Part shown: piece by piece, positions 14,182 to 22,978 of the stretch
Layout of the letters: each line of letters opens with the position of its first letter
Position numbering within the stretch: position 1 is the first letter of the stretch
NCBI GenBank assembly: GCA_035622975.1
Contig: DASPUH010000060.1
Span: forward strand, 1 to 31,873
Length of the DNA stretch: 31,873 bases
Direction: 5' to 3'
From: DASPUH01 sp035622975
Lineage (GTDB): Bacteria > Chloroflexota > Limnocylindria > Limnocylindrales > CSP1-4
Notes under the pieces: generated by a model
What the model was told of the DNA's origin: nothing
Databases searched by the model: none
Seen by the model: only the letters and a program-made list of their open reading frames with translations
Position numbers and translations under genes: made by a program

Positions 14182-16266
14182 ATGACCCAGCCGCCCATCG
14201 GGGATCCGGGGCCGGGGCGGCCCCGCCAGTTCCGCTACTCACGCTGGGACGGCACGCAGCGCCTTGGGGAGCTCGACGCGGACGAGGCCCTGGCCGCCAT
14301 GCGTGACGACCTGCTGGCGGACGGCGACCTCACGGCGGCCCTCCGCCGACTCCTGGAGCGGGGCATGACGGGGTCGCCCGACGGGGCCGAGCCCGGTGTT
14401 GCCGGCCTGCGCGACCTGCTGCAGCGGATCGCCGCGGAGCGGCGCCAGACGCTGGAGCGATACGGCCTGGGCGAGGTCATGCCGCAGCTTCGACAGCGGC
14501 TGGAACACGTCCTCGAGACCGAGCGGCGGGGCATCGACCGGCGGGTCTCGGAGGCGGCGGGGGAGGGCGGCACGCCGGAACTGCGGCACATGCTGGGCGC
14601 GATGGCCGAGCGCCGGCGCGAGGAGCTGGCGGCGATGCCGGAGGGCCTCGGCGAGCGGATCCGCGCGCTCGAGGCCTACGACTTCCTGGAGCCGGAGGCA
14701 CGCACGGAGTTCCAGGCCCTCCTGGACCAGCTGCGCGGACAGGTGCTGGACGCCCACCTGGCCGGTCTGGCGGAGCAGATCCGCACCATGTCGCCGGAGG
14801 CGCTGGCGGCCAACCGGGCGATGGTCCGCGAGCTCAACCAGCTGCTCCAGGAGCGGCTCGACGGGGGCGAGCCGGATGCCGCCGGCTTCCTCGCCCGTCA
14901 CGGCGCCTTTTTCCCCGGCGCGCGGACGCTGGACGACGTGATCGAGCAGCTGACCGAGCGCATGGCTGCCATGCAGTCGCTGCTGGCGTCGATGACGGCG
15001 GCCCAGCGTGCGGAACTGCAGTCGATGATGGACGCGCTCCTGCGCGACGACCGCCTGCGGTGGGACCTGGCGGAACTGGCGTCGACGCTGGACCGGCTCC
15101 TGCCTGGCGGGCTGGGCCAGCGGTTCGCCTTCCGCGGCGACGAGGGCCTGTCGCTTGAGGGGGCGCTGGACCAGCTGGGCCGCCTGCAGCGCCTGGACCG
15201 CCTGGCGGATGGGGTGGGGGGAGCCAGCAGCCCGGGCGAGCTGGCGACGATCGATCAGGCCGAGGTCCGGGAGCTGCTGGGTGAGGACGCGGCGCGGGAG
15301 CTGGAGGCCCTCCAGCGCCTCACCGACGCGCTGGAGGCCGCCGGCTACGTGGAGCGGCACGGCGAGCGGGTCGAGCTGACCGCCCGTGGCAGCCGGCGCA
15401 TCGGCCAGGGCGTCCTGGACGAGCTGTTCGCTCGCCTGCAGCGCGACGCGTTCGGCACGCATCCGCGGCGCGACGGAGGGGCCGGCGGCGAGCGGGCGGA
15501 GGTGGCCGTGCCCTATGAGTTCGGCCGGCCGTTCGACCTGGACCTGCGGCGAACGCTGGCCAACGCCCTTGCCCGCGAAGCGGCTGAGAGGATGCCCCCC
15601 GACGATGCGGCGCGACGGGGCGGCCGCGCGGTCCGCCGGGCGGTGAAGCTGGCCCCCGACGACCTGGCCGTCTACGAGCACGAGGACCTCACCAGCGCGG
15701 CGACGGTGCTTCTGCTCGACATGAGCCGCTCGATGCTGCTGCGCGGCTGCTTCCTCGCCGCCAAGAAGGTCGCCGTGGCCATGGACACCCTCATCCGGAC
15801 GCGCTTCCCGCAGGACCAGCTGCACGTCGTGGGCTTCGCCTACTACGCGCGCGAGATCCCGCCGGGCACCCTGGCCGCGCTGTCGTGGCAGGGCTACGAA
15901 TACGGCACCAACCTGCAGCACGGGTTGCTCCTGGCGCGCCGGCTGCTGGCCCGGTCGCACGCCACGAACCGCGAGATCGTGGTCATCACCGACGGCGAGC
16001 CGACGGCCCACTTCGAGGACGGGCAGGTGCGCTTCAGCTATCCGCCCACGCGGCGCACCATCCAGGAGACGCTGGCGGAGGTGGGCCGCTGCACCCGCGA
16101 GGGCATCACCATCAACACCTTCATGCTCGAGCGATCCCGAGCCCTGGCCGACTTCGTGGCCCACCTCACCCGCCTCAACCGCGGCCGCGCCTTCTACGCC
16201 ACGCCCGAACGGCTGGGCGAGTACATCCTGGTCGACTACGTGGGCCGCAAGACCCGCCGCGTCTGA
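14182..16266 (+). CDS. VWA-domain protein, partner of the MoxR-type ATPase
   Basis: A 694-residue protein with a C-terminal von Willebrand A domain. The metal-ion-dependent adhesion site is complete: D513-x-S-x-S (LDMSRSM), T576 (YGTNLQ) and D604 (VITDGEPT). The N-terminal two-thirds are helical and charged (for example LTERMAAMQSLLASMTAAQ near residue 255), with no membrane segment or signal peptide, so the protein is cytoplasmic. This matches the VWA partner of MoxR-type AAA+ proteins, where the VWA domain presents the client to the ATPase ring. The ATG at 14182 follows the ATPase stop by 14 bp, so the two form one operon. The last 31 bp overlap the 3' end of the MFS gene on the opposite strand. 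Confidence 0.87.
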   Translation: MTQPPIGDPGPGRPRQFRYSRWDGTQRLGELDADEALAAMRDDLLADGDLTAALRRLLERGMTGSPDGAEPGVAGLRDLLQRIAAERRQTLERYGLGEVMPQLRQRLEHVLETERRGIDRRVSEAAGEGGTPELRHMLGAMAERRREELAAMPEGLGERIRALEAYDFLEPEARTEFQALLDQLRGQVLDAHLAGLAEQIRTMSPEALAANRAMVRELNQLLQERLDGGEPDAAGFLARHGAFFPGARTLDDVIEQLTERMAAMQSLLASMTAAQRAELQSMMDALLRDDRLRWDLAELASTLDRLLPGGLGQRFAFRGDEGLSLEGALDQLGRLQRLDRLADGVGGASSPGELATIDQAEVRELLGEDAARELEALQRLTDALEAAGYVERHGERVELTARGSRRIGQGVLDELFARLQRDAFGTHPRRDGGAGGERAEVAVPYEFGRPFDLDLRRTLANALAREAAERMPPDDAARRGGRAVRRAVKLAPDDLAVYEHEDLTSAATVLLLDMSRSMLLRGCFLAAKKVAVAMDTLIRTRFPQDQLHVVGFAYYAREIPPGTLAALSWQGYEYGTNLQHGLLLARRLLARSHATNREIVVITDGEPTAHFEDGQVRFSYPPTRRTIQETLAEVGRCTREGITINTFMLERSRALADFVAHLTRLNRGRAFYATPERLGEYILVDYVGRKTRRV

Positions 16267-17531
16267 TCCTCCGGCGCGGGGCGCCGGTAGGCTGCCAGCT
16301 GCGGGAAGCGCCAGGCCACGAACGCGGTCCCGATGAGGCACAGGACGCCGCCGCTGAAGGCGGAGAACTGGGCGCCGGCCAGCGCCGCCACGCCGGTCGC
16401 CTCGATGTCGCCGAGGCGCGGCCCGCCGGTCACCACCAGCAGGTACAGGGCGCTCACCCGGCCGCGCAGCGGGTCGGGCGTCACCTCCTGGGTGATCGCC
16501 GTGCGGAAGACGGCGCTGATGACGTCCGCGGCACCGGCCAGGGCCAGGCAGAGGCAGGCCAGCGGCATCGAGACGACGAGCAGCCCGAACGCGCAGATGG
16601 CCGCCCCCCAGGTGGTCACCGCGGCGACCACCGCGCGACCCTGGTGCTGCACGCGACCGACCCAGCCGGCCGTCAGGGTCCCGATGAGCGCCCCGACGGC
16701 CGGCGCGGAGACGAGCAGGCCCAGCGTCGCCGGCCCGCCGTGGAATGTCTCCAGGGCCAGGATCGGGAACAGCGCCACGGGCAGGCCGAAGATCATCGCC
16801 GACAGGTCGATGACGAAGGTGCTCAGGATCAGCGGCACTCGGCGCACGAAGTGCAGGCCCTCCAGGATGAGCGCCAGGGTCGGCCGCCCCAGCGTCTCCG
16901 CGAGGGGCATCGGGGCGATGACGAACGCCGCCACGAACGCGGCCACGAAGGTGGCGGCATCGAAGAAGTACGCGGCGGGCACGCCGACGGCCGCGATCAG
17001 CAGGCCCCCGACCGCGGGTCCGACCACACTTGCGAGCTGGAAGTTGGTCTGGTTGAGCACGTACGCGGCGGGTCGCCGTGAGGGTGCCACGAGCCTGGGG
17101 ACGGCGGCCCGGCGGACGGGCCCGTCGACGGTCGAGATCGCCGCGGCCACGAAGGCGATGAGGTAGATCAGGGGCAGCGGTGGGGCGGCCAGCAGGGCCA
17201 GCGAACCGAGGCCGAGACTCGTGGCCCCCAGGCCGATCTGCGTCATGAGCAGCAGGCGTCGCCGCTCGTACGCATCGGCGAGCGCGCCGCCCGGCAGGCT
17301 GAACAGCAGCAGGCCCAGCAAGGTCGCGGCGGATAGCCCGCCGATGGCGAGGGGCGAGCCGGTGAGCACGAACACCTGGTACGGCAGTGCCACCAATGTC
17401 ACCTGGCGGCCGATGCCACTGACCACCTGGCCCAGCCACAGCCAGCGGAAGTCGCGGTCGTGGCGCAGGGGCGCAGTGTCGATGAAGAGCGCGCGCAGAC
17501 GCGCACCGGTCGGGCCGGGGGTGCTTGCCAT
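16236..17531 (-). CDS. MFS transporter (major facilitator superfamily, MFS_3/EntS-like)
   Basis: A 431-residue membrane protein with 12 predicted segments. The N-terminal half opens LWLGQVVSGIGRQVTLVALP and has the loop 2-3 motif GGALADAYERRRLLL, the MFS 'G-x-x-x-D-R-x-x-R' element. A second basic loop follows FRTAITQEVTPDPLRGRVSALY. These features match the exporter branch that includes EntS-like efflux proteins. The substrate is unknown. The ATG at 17529-17531 lies 11 nt from a minus-strand TATCCT box. The stop is inside the last codons of the convergent VWA gene, so the two messages overlap by 31 nt at their 3' ends. Confidence 0.88.
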   Translation of the reverse strand: MASTPGPTGARLRALFIDTAPLRHDRDFRWLWLGQVVSGIGRQVTLVALPYQVFVLTGSPLAIGGLSAATLLGLLLFSLPGGALADAYERRRLLLMTQIGLGATSLGLGSLALLAAPPLPLIYLIAFVAAAISTVDGPVRRAAVPRLVAPSRRPAAYVLNQTNFQLASVVGPAVGGLLIAAVGVPAAYFFDAATFVAAFVAAFVIAPMPLAETLGRPTLALILEGLHFVRRVPLILSTFVIDLSAMIFGLPVALFPILALETFHGGPATLGLLVSAPAVGALIGTLTAGWVGRVQHQGRAVVAAVTTWGAAICAFGLLVVSMPLACLCLALAGAADVISAVFRTAITQEVTPDPLRGRVSALYLLVVTGGPRLGDIEATGVAALAGAQFSAFSGGVLCLIGTAFVAWRFPQLAAYRRPAPEDQTRRVLRPT

Positions 17532-17541
17532 GAACCGCGGC

Positions 17542-17548
17542 TAGGATA
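17542..17548. promoter_or_regulatory. Overlapping divergent -10 boxes (MFS transporter and aldolase)
   Basis: The sequence CTAGGATATC reads as TATCCT on the minus strand (17543-17548), 11 nt before the MFS start, and as TAGGAT on the plus strand (17542-17547), which would start the aldolase message near 17554. The two boxes share five base pairs, so only one polymerase could bind at a time. The aldolase side has a 38-nt leader with AAGGAG (17580-17585) 6 nt before its ATG. Confidence 0.45.
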
Positions 17549-17591
17549 TCGGAGCGCCTCCACGCATCGTGTCACCCCGAAGGAGCCCTCC

Positions 17592-19001
17592 ATGCCCGAG
17601 CCCGTCGTCGCCGCCTCCGTCGCCGAGTTGCTGGAGCGCCTGCGCGGGTCGTTGCGCGTGGTCGATGGGCAGGTCGTCGTCTTCGACCCGGCCGCACTGC
17701 GCTCGACGGGTATCCGCGACCTGGCCTGGACCGCCACGTTCAGCGCCGATCCGGCGACCGTGGAGGCCGCCCGCTGGCTCATCCGGGAGGCGAGCGTCGC
17801 GGTCGGTGCGCCGAGTGCGAGCATCCACGAGCTGTACATGGCGCGTGGCCGCGGCGAGGTGGGGGGCTTCACCGTGCCGGCCATCAACCTGCGCACGCAG
17901 GTCTTCGAGATGGCGGCCGCCGTCTTCCGCGCCGCGCGTGCGCGGGACGTGGGGGCCGTCATCCTCGAGTTGGCGCGGAGCGAGCAGGAGTACACCTTCC
18001 AGCGCCCCGGCGAGTTCATCACCAACGTGCTCGCCGGGGCCATCGCCGCCGGTTGGCACGGGCCGGTCTTCGTCCAGGGCGACCACTTCCAGTTCAACGC
18101 CAAGAAGTACGCCGCCGATCCCGCCGCGGTCACCGACGGGCTGCGCCGCCTGACCGTGGAGGCGCTGGGCGCCGGCTACGGCAACATCGACATCGACTCG
18201 TCCACCCTGGTCGACCTGTCACGGACCGCGGTCGACGCGCAGCAGCACACCAACTACACCCGCGCGGCCGAGCTGACGGCGCTCATCCGGGAGCACGAAC
18301 CGGAGGGCCAGACCACCAGCGTCGGCGGGGAGATCGGCGAGGTCGGCAAGGAGAATTCGACGGAGGCCGAACTGCGGGCCTACCTGGACGGGTACCGCTC
18401 CGCGCTCACCGGTCTGGCGGGGGCCGATGCCATCGGCATCAGCAAGGTCAGCGTGCAGACCGGCACCAGCCACGGCGGCATCCCGCTGCCCGACGGCAGC
18501 GTCGCGCCGGTCAAGCTCGACTTCGGGACGCTCGAGCGCCTGGGCATCGTGGCTCGCCAGTACGGGCTGGCCGGGGCGGTGCAGCACGGTGCCTCGACCC
18601 TGCCCGACGAGCTCTTCCACCGCTTCCCGACCGTCGAGACGGCTGAGATCCACCTCGCCACCGGCTTCCAGAACCTGCTCTTCGAGCATCCCGCCTTCCC
18701 GGCCGACCTGATGGCCGAGATCCATGCCTGGTGCGACAGCACATGCGCAGATGAGCGGACGCCCGACCAGGACGAGGCGCAGTTCCTCTACAAGACGCGC
18801 AAGAAGGCGCTCGGCCCGTTCAAGCGGCGCCTCTGGGAACTGCCCGGCCGCGAGGCGATCCTGGCCACGCAGGAGGCCAAGGTCGGCTTCCTCATGGAGC
18901 AGCTCAAGGTGCCCGGCACGGCGGAGCTGATCAGCCGCTACATCCGGCCGGTCGCCGCTTCACGCCCGGCCCCGGCCACGGTCGCCGAAGTAGCCGTCTG
19001 A
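17592..19001 (+). CDS. fba: Class II fructose-bisphosphate aldolase (long form)
   Basis: A 469-residue zinc-dependent aldolase, cleaving fructose-1,6-bisphosphate to glyceraldehyde-3-phosphate and dihydroxyacetone phosphate in glycolysis and gluconeogenesis. The zinc/catalytic segments are VQGDHFQF (D164, H165), GGEIGEVG (E247, E250), GTSHGGI (H294) and VQHGAST (H332). The length exceeds the roughly 280-360 residues of E. coli-type class II enzymes because of an N-terminal extension of about 90 residues and a C-terminal one. Long forms occur in Chloroflexota and related groups (from memory). A tagatose-bisphosphate specificity cannot be excluded. The ATG at 17592 has AAGGAG six bases upstream, which decides the start over the long upstream frame. 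Confidence 0.85.
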   Translation: MPEPVVAASVAELLERLRGSLRVVDGQVVVFDPAALRSTGIRDLAWTATFSADPATVEAARWLIREASVAVGAPSASIHELYMARGRGEVGGFTVPAINLRTQVFEMAAAVFRAARARDVGAVILELARSEQEYTFQRPGEFITNVLAGAIAAGWHGPVFVQGDHFQFNAKKYAADPAAVTDGLRRLTVEALGAGYGNIDIDSSTLVDLSRTAVDAQQHTNYTRAAELTALIREHEPEGQTTSVGGEIGEVGKENSTEAELRAYLDGYRSALTGLAGADAIGISKVSVQTGTSHGGIPLPDGSVAPVKLDFGTLERLGIVARQYGLAGAVQHGASTLPDELFHRFPTVETAEIHLATGFQNLLFEHPAFPADLMAEIHAWCDSTCADERTPDQDEAQFLYKTRKKALGPFKRRLWELPGREAILATQEAKVGFLMEQLKVPGTAELISRYIRPVAASRPAPATVAEVAV

Positions 19002-19038
19002 GGCCACGCCCGCGCGGCCGCCGATTCGGGCCTCCTCG

Positions 19039-19182
19039 CTCACCACACTGGCTGGTGAGATGCGCATGGTCGCCAGCGCTGGCGGGCGGACGGCGCCACG
19101 ACCGAGCGTGCGTGCGCGGCCAGAGGCGCCGCGGCGCCGCCTGGCGGCGCTCCGGATGCGTGTACCACCACTGTCGTTGGTG
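19039..19182. repeat. Pair of similar hairpins in the gap between convergent genes
   Basis: In the 227-bp gap between the aldolase and GNAT genes, 19039-19059 forms CTCACCA-7 nt-TGGTGAG (seven perfect pairs). 19166-19182 forms CACCA-7 nt-TGGTG. Over a 19-base stretch the two copies agree at 15 positions. Neither is followed by a T run on either strand. They may be factor-assisted terminators or copies of a small dispersed repeat. No gene is recognised in this gap. Confidence 0.4.
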
Positions 19183-19228
19183 AGTGCGGGAAGGCGGCCG
19201 AGGCACGCGGGCGACCGCCGGCCCGATG

Positions 19229-19840
19229 TCAACCGGATGTGTCGACCGCCGGGTCCGGCGGTGCCAGGTGCAGGCGCATGAGCCAGCGCGGGCGGTGGTC
19301 ACTGCGGGCGGCTGTCATCAGGACGCGGTGGAAGCCGGCCGCCTCGAACATGCTGGTGGTGCCGACGTACATGGCCGCCGTTTGCAGCCGGGCGCCTTCC
19401 GGGTCGACCGGGTAGCCCTCGAGGCAGGTCGCGCCCGCCGCACGCGCGTAGGCCACGGCCCCGTCCAGGAGGGCCCGGGCGATGCCGCGCCGGCGCATGC
19501 CGGGGCGGACGATGAAGCAGACGATGGACCAGACCGGCCGGTCGTCCACCTGCGGGATGGTCCGGGAGCGCACCAGGCGCTCGAGCCTGGAGCGCACGCC
19601 GAGGCCGCACCAGCCGACCGGCTCGCCCTCCAGGTACGCCAGGAGACCCGGCGGTGGATCGTCCGCCAGCTGGCTGCGCAGCGCCGCCTGCCCGCCACCC
19701 GGGCCGAGGCGGCCGAAGTCGCCCGACGACCAGCGGTAGTACTGGCACCAGCAGCCCCACACGCCCGGCTGGCCGACGATGGCGGCCACGTCCGGCCAGC
19801 GCTCGGGAGTGGCCGGGACGACCGAGATGCCGCCGGTCAC
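19229..19840 (-). CDS. GNAT-family N-acetyltransferase
   Basis: A 203-residue GNAT protein. The acetyl-CoA loop is RPGMRRRGIARALLDGAVAYA (R-x-x-G-x-A type), preceded by the strand WSIVCFIV and followed by ATCLEGYPVDPEGAR and the end segment MFEAAGFHRVLMT. The acceptor is unknown. The GTG at 19838-19840 overlaps the aminotransferase TGA as GTGA, which fixes the start and places the gene last in the polyamine operon. Acetylation of a polyamine or of its aminated breakdown product would fit the neighbours, but this is inference: the sequence is not clearly a SpeG or PuuA-type protein. Confidence 0.78.
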   Translation of the reverse strand: MTGGISVVPATPERWPDVAAIVGQPGVWGCWCQYYRWSSGDFGRLGPGGGQAALRSQLADDPPPGLLAYLEGEPVGWCGLGVRSRLERLVRSRTIPQVDDRPVWSIVCFIVRPGMRRRGIARALLDGAVAYARAAGATCLEGYPVDPEGARLQTAAMYVGTTSMFEAAGFHRVLMTAARSDHRPRWLMRLHLAPPDPAVDTSG

Positions 19841-21150
19841 GCCGAGGCGGCTTCGAGCGCCTCCCGCAGCACGGACAGGGCGTGCGCCACTTCCGCCTCG
19901 GTCGTCACCAGCGGCGGGATGATGCGCACGACCTGGCCCCACGATCCGGCCGACAGGACGATGAGGTGGCGGGCGAGCGCCTCGGCGATGACGTGTTTGG
20001 CCAGCTCCGGATCGGGGGTGCGGCCGTCGCCGACGCCCGGCTTGACGAACTCGAGCGCCACCATGCAGCCCAGGCCACGGACATCCCCCACCGACCGATG
20101 CCCGGTCGCTGCCGCATGCAGCCCGTCGAGCAGCTGCTTCCCGCGAGCCTCCGCGTTGGCCGGCAGGCCTTCGTCACGGATCACGTCGAGGGTCGCGTTG
20201 GCTGCGGCGCAGGCCACCACGTTGCCGCCGAACGTGCCGCCATGCGCGCCCGGAGCCCATCGGTCGATCAGCTCTCGCCGGGCGATGAGCCCCGAGAGCG
20301 GCAAGCCCGAGGCGATGCCCTTGGCCATGGTGAGGATGTCCGGCGTGACGTCCCAGTGCTCCACGGCGAACATGCGTCCCGTCCGGCCGAAGCCCGTCTG
20401 CACCTCGTCGGCGACGAGGAGGATGCCGTGCTGGCGGGTGATCTCCCGCAGGCGGCGCAGGAAGCCGGCCGGCGGGACGACGTAGCCGCCTTCCCCGAGG
20501 ACCGGTTCGACGACGATCGCCGCGACGCGGTTCGGCGAGATCATCTGCTGGAAGAGCAGTTCCAGCTGAGCCTCCCAGTCGCACGTGCAGGCCGCCGGGT
20601 CGTGCGGCCCGCCGGCCGCGCGGTAGCAGTACGGGAACGGCGTGTGGTACACGGAGCCGGGCAGCGGCTCGAAGTCGCCGCGCATGGTCACCCGCGAGCT
20701 GGTGAGCGCCATCGTCTGGGCGGTGCGGCCGTGGAAGCCGCCGCGGAAGGCGATGATCACCGGGCGGCCGGTCGCCACACGCGCCAGCTTGACGGCCGCC
20801 TCAAGCGCCTCGGCGCCGCTGTTGGACAGGAAGGCGCCCCAGCCGCTGCCCGGCAGGACGTGCTGCAGGCGCTCGTAGAGGCGCAGGCCCGCCTCGTGGT
20901 AGACGATGTTCTGCTGGCCGTGCAGCAGCCGCGCAGCCTGCTCCTGGATGGCCGCCACGACGCGTGGATGGGCGTGGCCGGTGTTGACGACGCCGATGCC
21001 GCTGCTGTAGTCCAGGTAGCGCGCCCCGTCGGTCGTGATGAGCCACGAACCCTCGCCTCGCTCCACGACGAGGTCGGTGTAGCGGGACCACACGGCCGGC
21101 ACGACCGTGCGGTCGGGCAGGCGCGTCCGCGGCGCGGTGGGGGCGGTCAT
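19837..21150 (-). CDS. Class III aminotransferase (4-aminobutyrate / putrescine-type)
   Basis: A 437-residue PLP-dependent enzyme. The cofactor lysine is K277 in TMAKGIASGLPLSG, the pyridine-nitrogen aspartate is D248 in LVADEVQTGFGRTG, and phosphate contacts include SNSGAEA (109-115). The sequence matches 4-aminobutyrate aminotransferases, which turn GABA and 2-oxoglutarate into succinate semialdehyde and glutamate. Putrescine and ornithine transaminases share these motifs and cannot be excluded. A short insert with three cysteines (PYCYRAAGGPHDPAACTCDW, about 173-192) is notable. The gene follows the polyamine permease by 4 bp, so the operon imports a polyamine and removes an amino group from it or from its product GABA. 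Confidence 0.85.
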   Translation of the reverse strand: MTAPTAPRTRLPDRTVVPAVWSRYTDLVVERGEGSWLITTDGARYLDYSSGIGVVNTGHAHPRVVAAIQEQAARLLHGQQNIVYHEAGLRLYERLQHVLPGSGWGAFLSNSGAEALEAAVKLARVATGRPVIIAFRGGFHGRTAQTMALTSSRVTMRGDFEPLPGSVYHTPFPYCYRAAGGPHDPAACTCDWEAQLELLFQQMISPNRVAAIVVEPVLGEGGYVVPPAGFLRRLREITRQHGILLVADEVQTGFGRTGRMFAVEHWDVTPDILTMAKGIASGLPLSGLIARRELIDRWAPGAHGGTFGGNVVACAAANATLDVIRDEGLPANAEARGKQLLDGLHAAATGHRSVGDVRGLGCMVALEFVKPGVGDGRTPDPELAKHVIAEALARHLIVLSAGSWGQVVRIIPPLVTTEAEVAHALSVLREALEAASA

Positions 21151-21154
21151 GGGC

Positions 21155-22048
21155 TCAGGCGGCCCGGCGGCGGCCGATCAGGGTCGAGATCAGGACGAAG
21201 CCCACGGCGGTGAAGAAGATGATCGAGCCGATGACGTTGACCTGCACTGGCAGGGCGTTCTTCTGCAGTGTGTAGATCCAGATGGGGAACGTGTTCGTCG
21301 TGCCGGAGACGAAGCTGGTGATGACGAAGTCGTCGATGGACAGGCTGAAGGCGAGCAGCGCGGCGGCCATGATGCCGGGGAAGATGAGGGGGAACGTGAC
21401 GCGCCAGAAGGTCGTCCACTCGTTCGCGCCCAGGTCCATGGCCGCCTCTTCCAGGCGCCGGTCGAAGCCCGACAGGCGGGCCTTCACGGTGACCACGACG
21501 TAGCTGATGTTGAACATGATGTGGGCGATCAGGATGGTCAGGAACCCGGTCGGATAGAGCGTCGGGACGACGCCCTTGAGCGGCGCCAGGGCGGTCGCCA
21601 CGAAGATCGTCAGGAGGCTGGCGCCCATGACCACCTCCGGCGTGGCCATGGGCAGGAAGATCAGGCCGTTGATGGCGCCGCGGCCGCGGAAGCTGTAGCG
21701 GGTGAGGGCCAGGCCGATGAGGGTGCCCAGGATCGTCGCGCCGATGGTCGACATCACGGCGATCGACAGGCTGATCTGGATGGCCTGCGGCAGGCCGGGC
21801 CAGTCGAAGGGGTGGAGCCAGGCGTCGAGGCTGAAGGCGTTCCACTGGTAGTTGAACTTGCCGTCCCCGGCCGCGAAGTCCAGCCGGTTGAAGCTGAACA
21901 GGAACATGACGGCGATGGGGATGAGCAGGTAGATGATCGCCAGCAGCGTGAAGACCGGCAGCGCCCAGTGGCCGACGAGGCGCCGGATGCGGCGCGTGGC
22001 GCCAGGCGACGTCGTCTGGGCGTGGCGTTCGAAAGCGGTCGCGGTCAT
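21155..22048 (-). CDS. potC: Polyamine ABC transporter permease PotC
   Basis: A 297-residue inner-membrane permease with six segments, starting around LPVFTLLAIIYLLIPIAVMFLFSFN. The EAA loop, which docks the ATPase, is LEEAAMDLGANEWTTFWRVT. This is the second permease of a spermidine/putrescine-type importer. The ATG at 22046-22048 lies 9 bp after the potB stop; the N-terminal 25 residues are basic and probably cytoplasmic. Assignment to polyamines follows from the binding protein and gene order and is not proven by the permease alone. Confidence 0.88.
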   Translation of the reverse strand: MTATAFERHAQTTSPGATRRIRRLVGHWALPVFTLLAIIYLLIPIAVMFLFSFNRLDFAAGDGKFNYQWNAFSLDAWLHPFDWPGLPQAIQISLSIAVMSTIGATILGTLIGLALTRYSFRGRGAINGLIFLPMATPEVVMGASLLTIFVATALAPLKGVVPTLYPTGFLTILIAHIMFNISYVVVTVKARLSGFDRRLEEAAMDLGANEWTTFWRVTFPLIFPGIMAAALLAFSLSIDDFVITSFVSGTTNTFPIWIYTLQKNALPVQVNVIGSIIFFTAVGFVLISTLIGRRRAA

Positions 22049-22057
22049 GGGCTGGCC

Positions 22058-22957
22058 TTAGCCCGTCAGCTGCTCGGTGCCGAGCAGTCGGGCGTACACG
22101 AAGACGGCGATCAGGATGGCCGCCATCAGGATGAACGAGAGGGCCGAGCCCAGCGGGTAATGGCCCTGGATGATGAGCTGGTTCTGGATGACGTTGCCCA
22201 CCATCTGGGTGGTGGGGTTGCCCAGCAGCTCGGCGTTGACGTAATCGCCCATGGCCGGGATGAAGGTCAGCAGCGTGCCGGCGAAGACGCCCGGCAGGGC
22301 CAGCGGCAGGGTCACCCGGCGGAAGGCCTGCCAGTTGCTGGCGTACAGGTCGCTGGCGGCCTCGATGAGGCGGCCATCGATCTTCTCCAGGGCCACGTAG
22401 AGGGGCAGGATCATGAAGGGCAGGAAGTTGTAGGTCAGGCCGGCCAGCTGCGAAAGCGGCGTGTTGATGACCGAGAAGTCGCCCGGCAGGATGTGCAGGA
22501 TCGTCTTGAGGGGCCCCAGCAGGGGGCCGTCGTCACCCAGCAGGATCTTCCAGCTCAGCGTCCGGATGAGGAAGCTGGTGAAGAACGGGGCGATGACCAG
22601 GAACAGCAGCAGGTTCTTGTAGCGGCCCCCGCGGAAGGCGATGGTGTAGGCGACCGGGAACCCGATGAGCAGGGTCAGGATCGTCGAGAGGCCGCCGTAC
22701 AGGATCGAGTTGAGGAACTGCTTGCCATACCGCGAGAAGGCGTCGGCGTAGTTCTGGAGGGTCCAGGTGATCTTGAAGCCGGACGTGATCGTGCCGCTCG
22801 AGATCGAGTAGGTGAACATCTGCACCGTCGGCAGGACGAAGAAGATGAGCAGCCACAGCAGGCCCGGGATGAGCAGCAGGTAGGGCGTGGCGCGCAGCAG
22901 GCGCGAGCGCAGGCCCGGGCCGGGGGCCGGGGCAGCGGTCATCTGGGCGGCGGCCAC
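22058..22957 (-). CDS. potB: Polyamine ABC transporter permease PotB
   Basis: A 299-residue permease with six membrane segments. The first is YLLLIPGLLWLLIFFVLPTVQMF and the EAA loop is IEAASDLYASNWQAFRRVTLP. A characteristic PotB/PotH segment, GDYVNAELLGNPTTQMVGNVI, lies near the C-terminus. It forms the channel with PotC. The GTG at 22955-22957 is 21 bp beyond the potD stop. A weak AGGA lies about 14 nt upstream, so translation may rely on coupling. Confidence 0.88.
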   Translation of the reverse strand: MAAAQMTAAPAPGPGLRSRLLRATPYLLLIPGLLWLLIFFVLPTVQMFTYSISSGTITSGFKITWTLQNYADAFSRYGKQFLNSILYGGLSTILTLLIGFPVAYTIAFRGGRYKNLLLFLVIAPFFTSFLIRTLSWKILLGDDGPLLGPLKTILHILPGDFSVINTPLSQLAGLTYNFLPFMILPLYVALEKIDGRLIEAASDLYASNWQAFRRVTLPLALPGVFAGTLLTFIPAMGDYVNAELLGNPTTQMVGNVIQNQLIIQGHYPLGSALSFILMAAILIAVFVYARLLGTEQLTG

Positions 22958-22978
22958 GGCAGGCGGCCCGTCCTGTCG

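Noticed and set aside
12692..16266. Magnesium-chelatase ChlI/ChlD or gas-vesicle GvpN for the MoxR-VWA pair
   Set aside because: No chlorophyll, cobalamin or gas-vesicle genes are nearby, and the motif set fits the general MoxR-VWA group.
14239..17439. Minus-strand open frame of over 1000 codons opposite the VWA gene and part of the MFS gene
   Set aside because: It is caused by high GC at third positions. The translation is rich in Arg, Pro, Gln and His without domain motifs, while the plus-strand VWA and minus-strand MFS frames carry clear family motifs.
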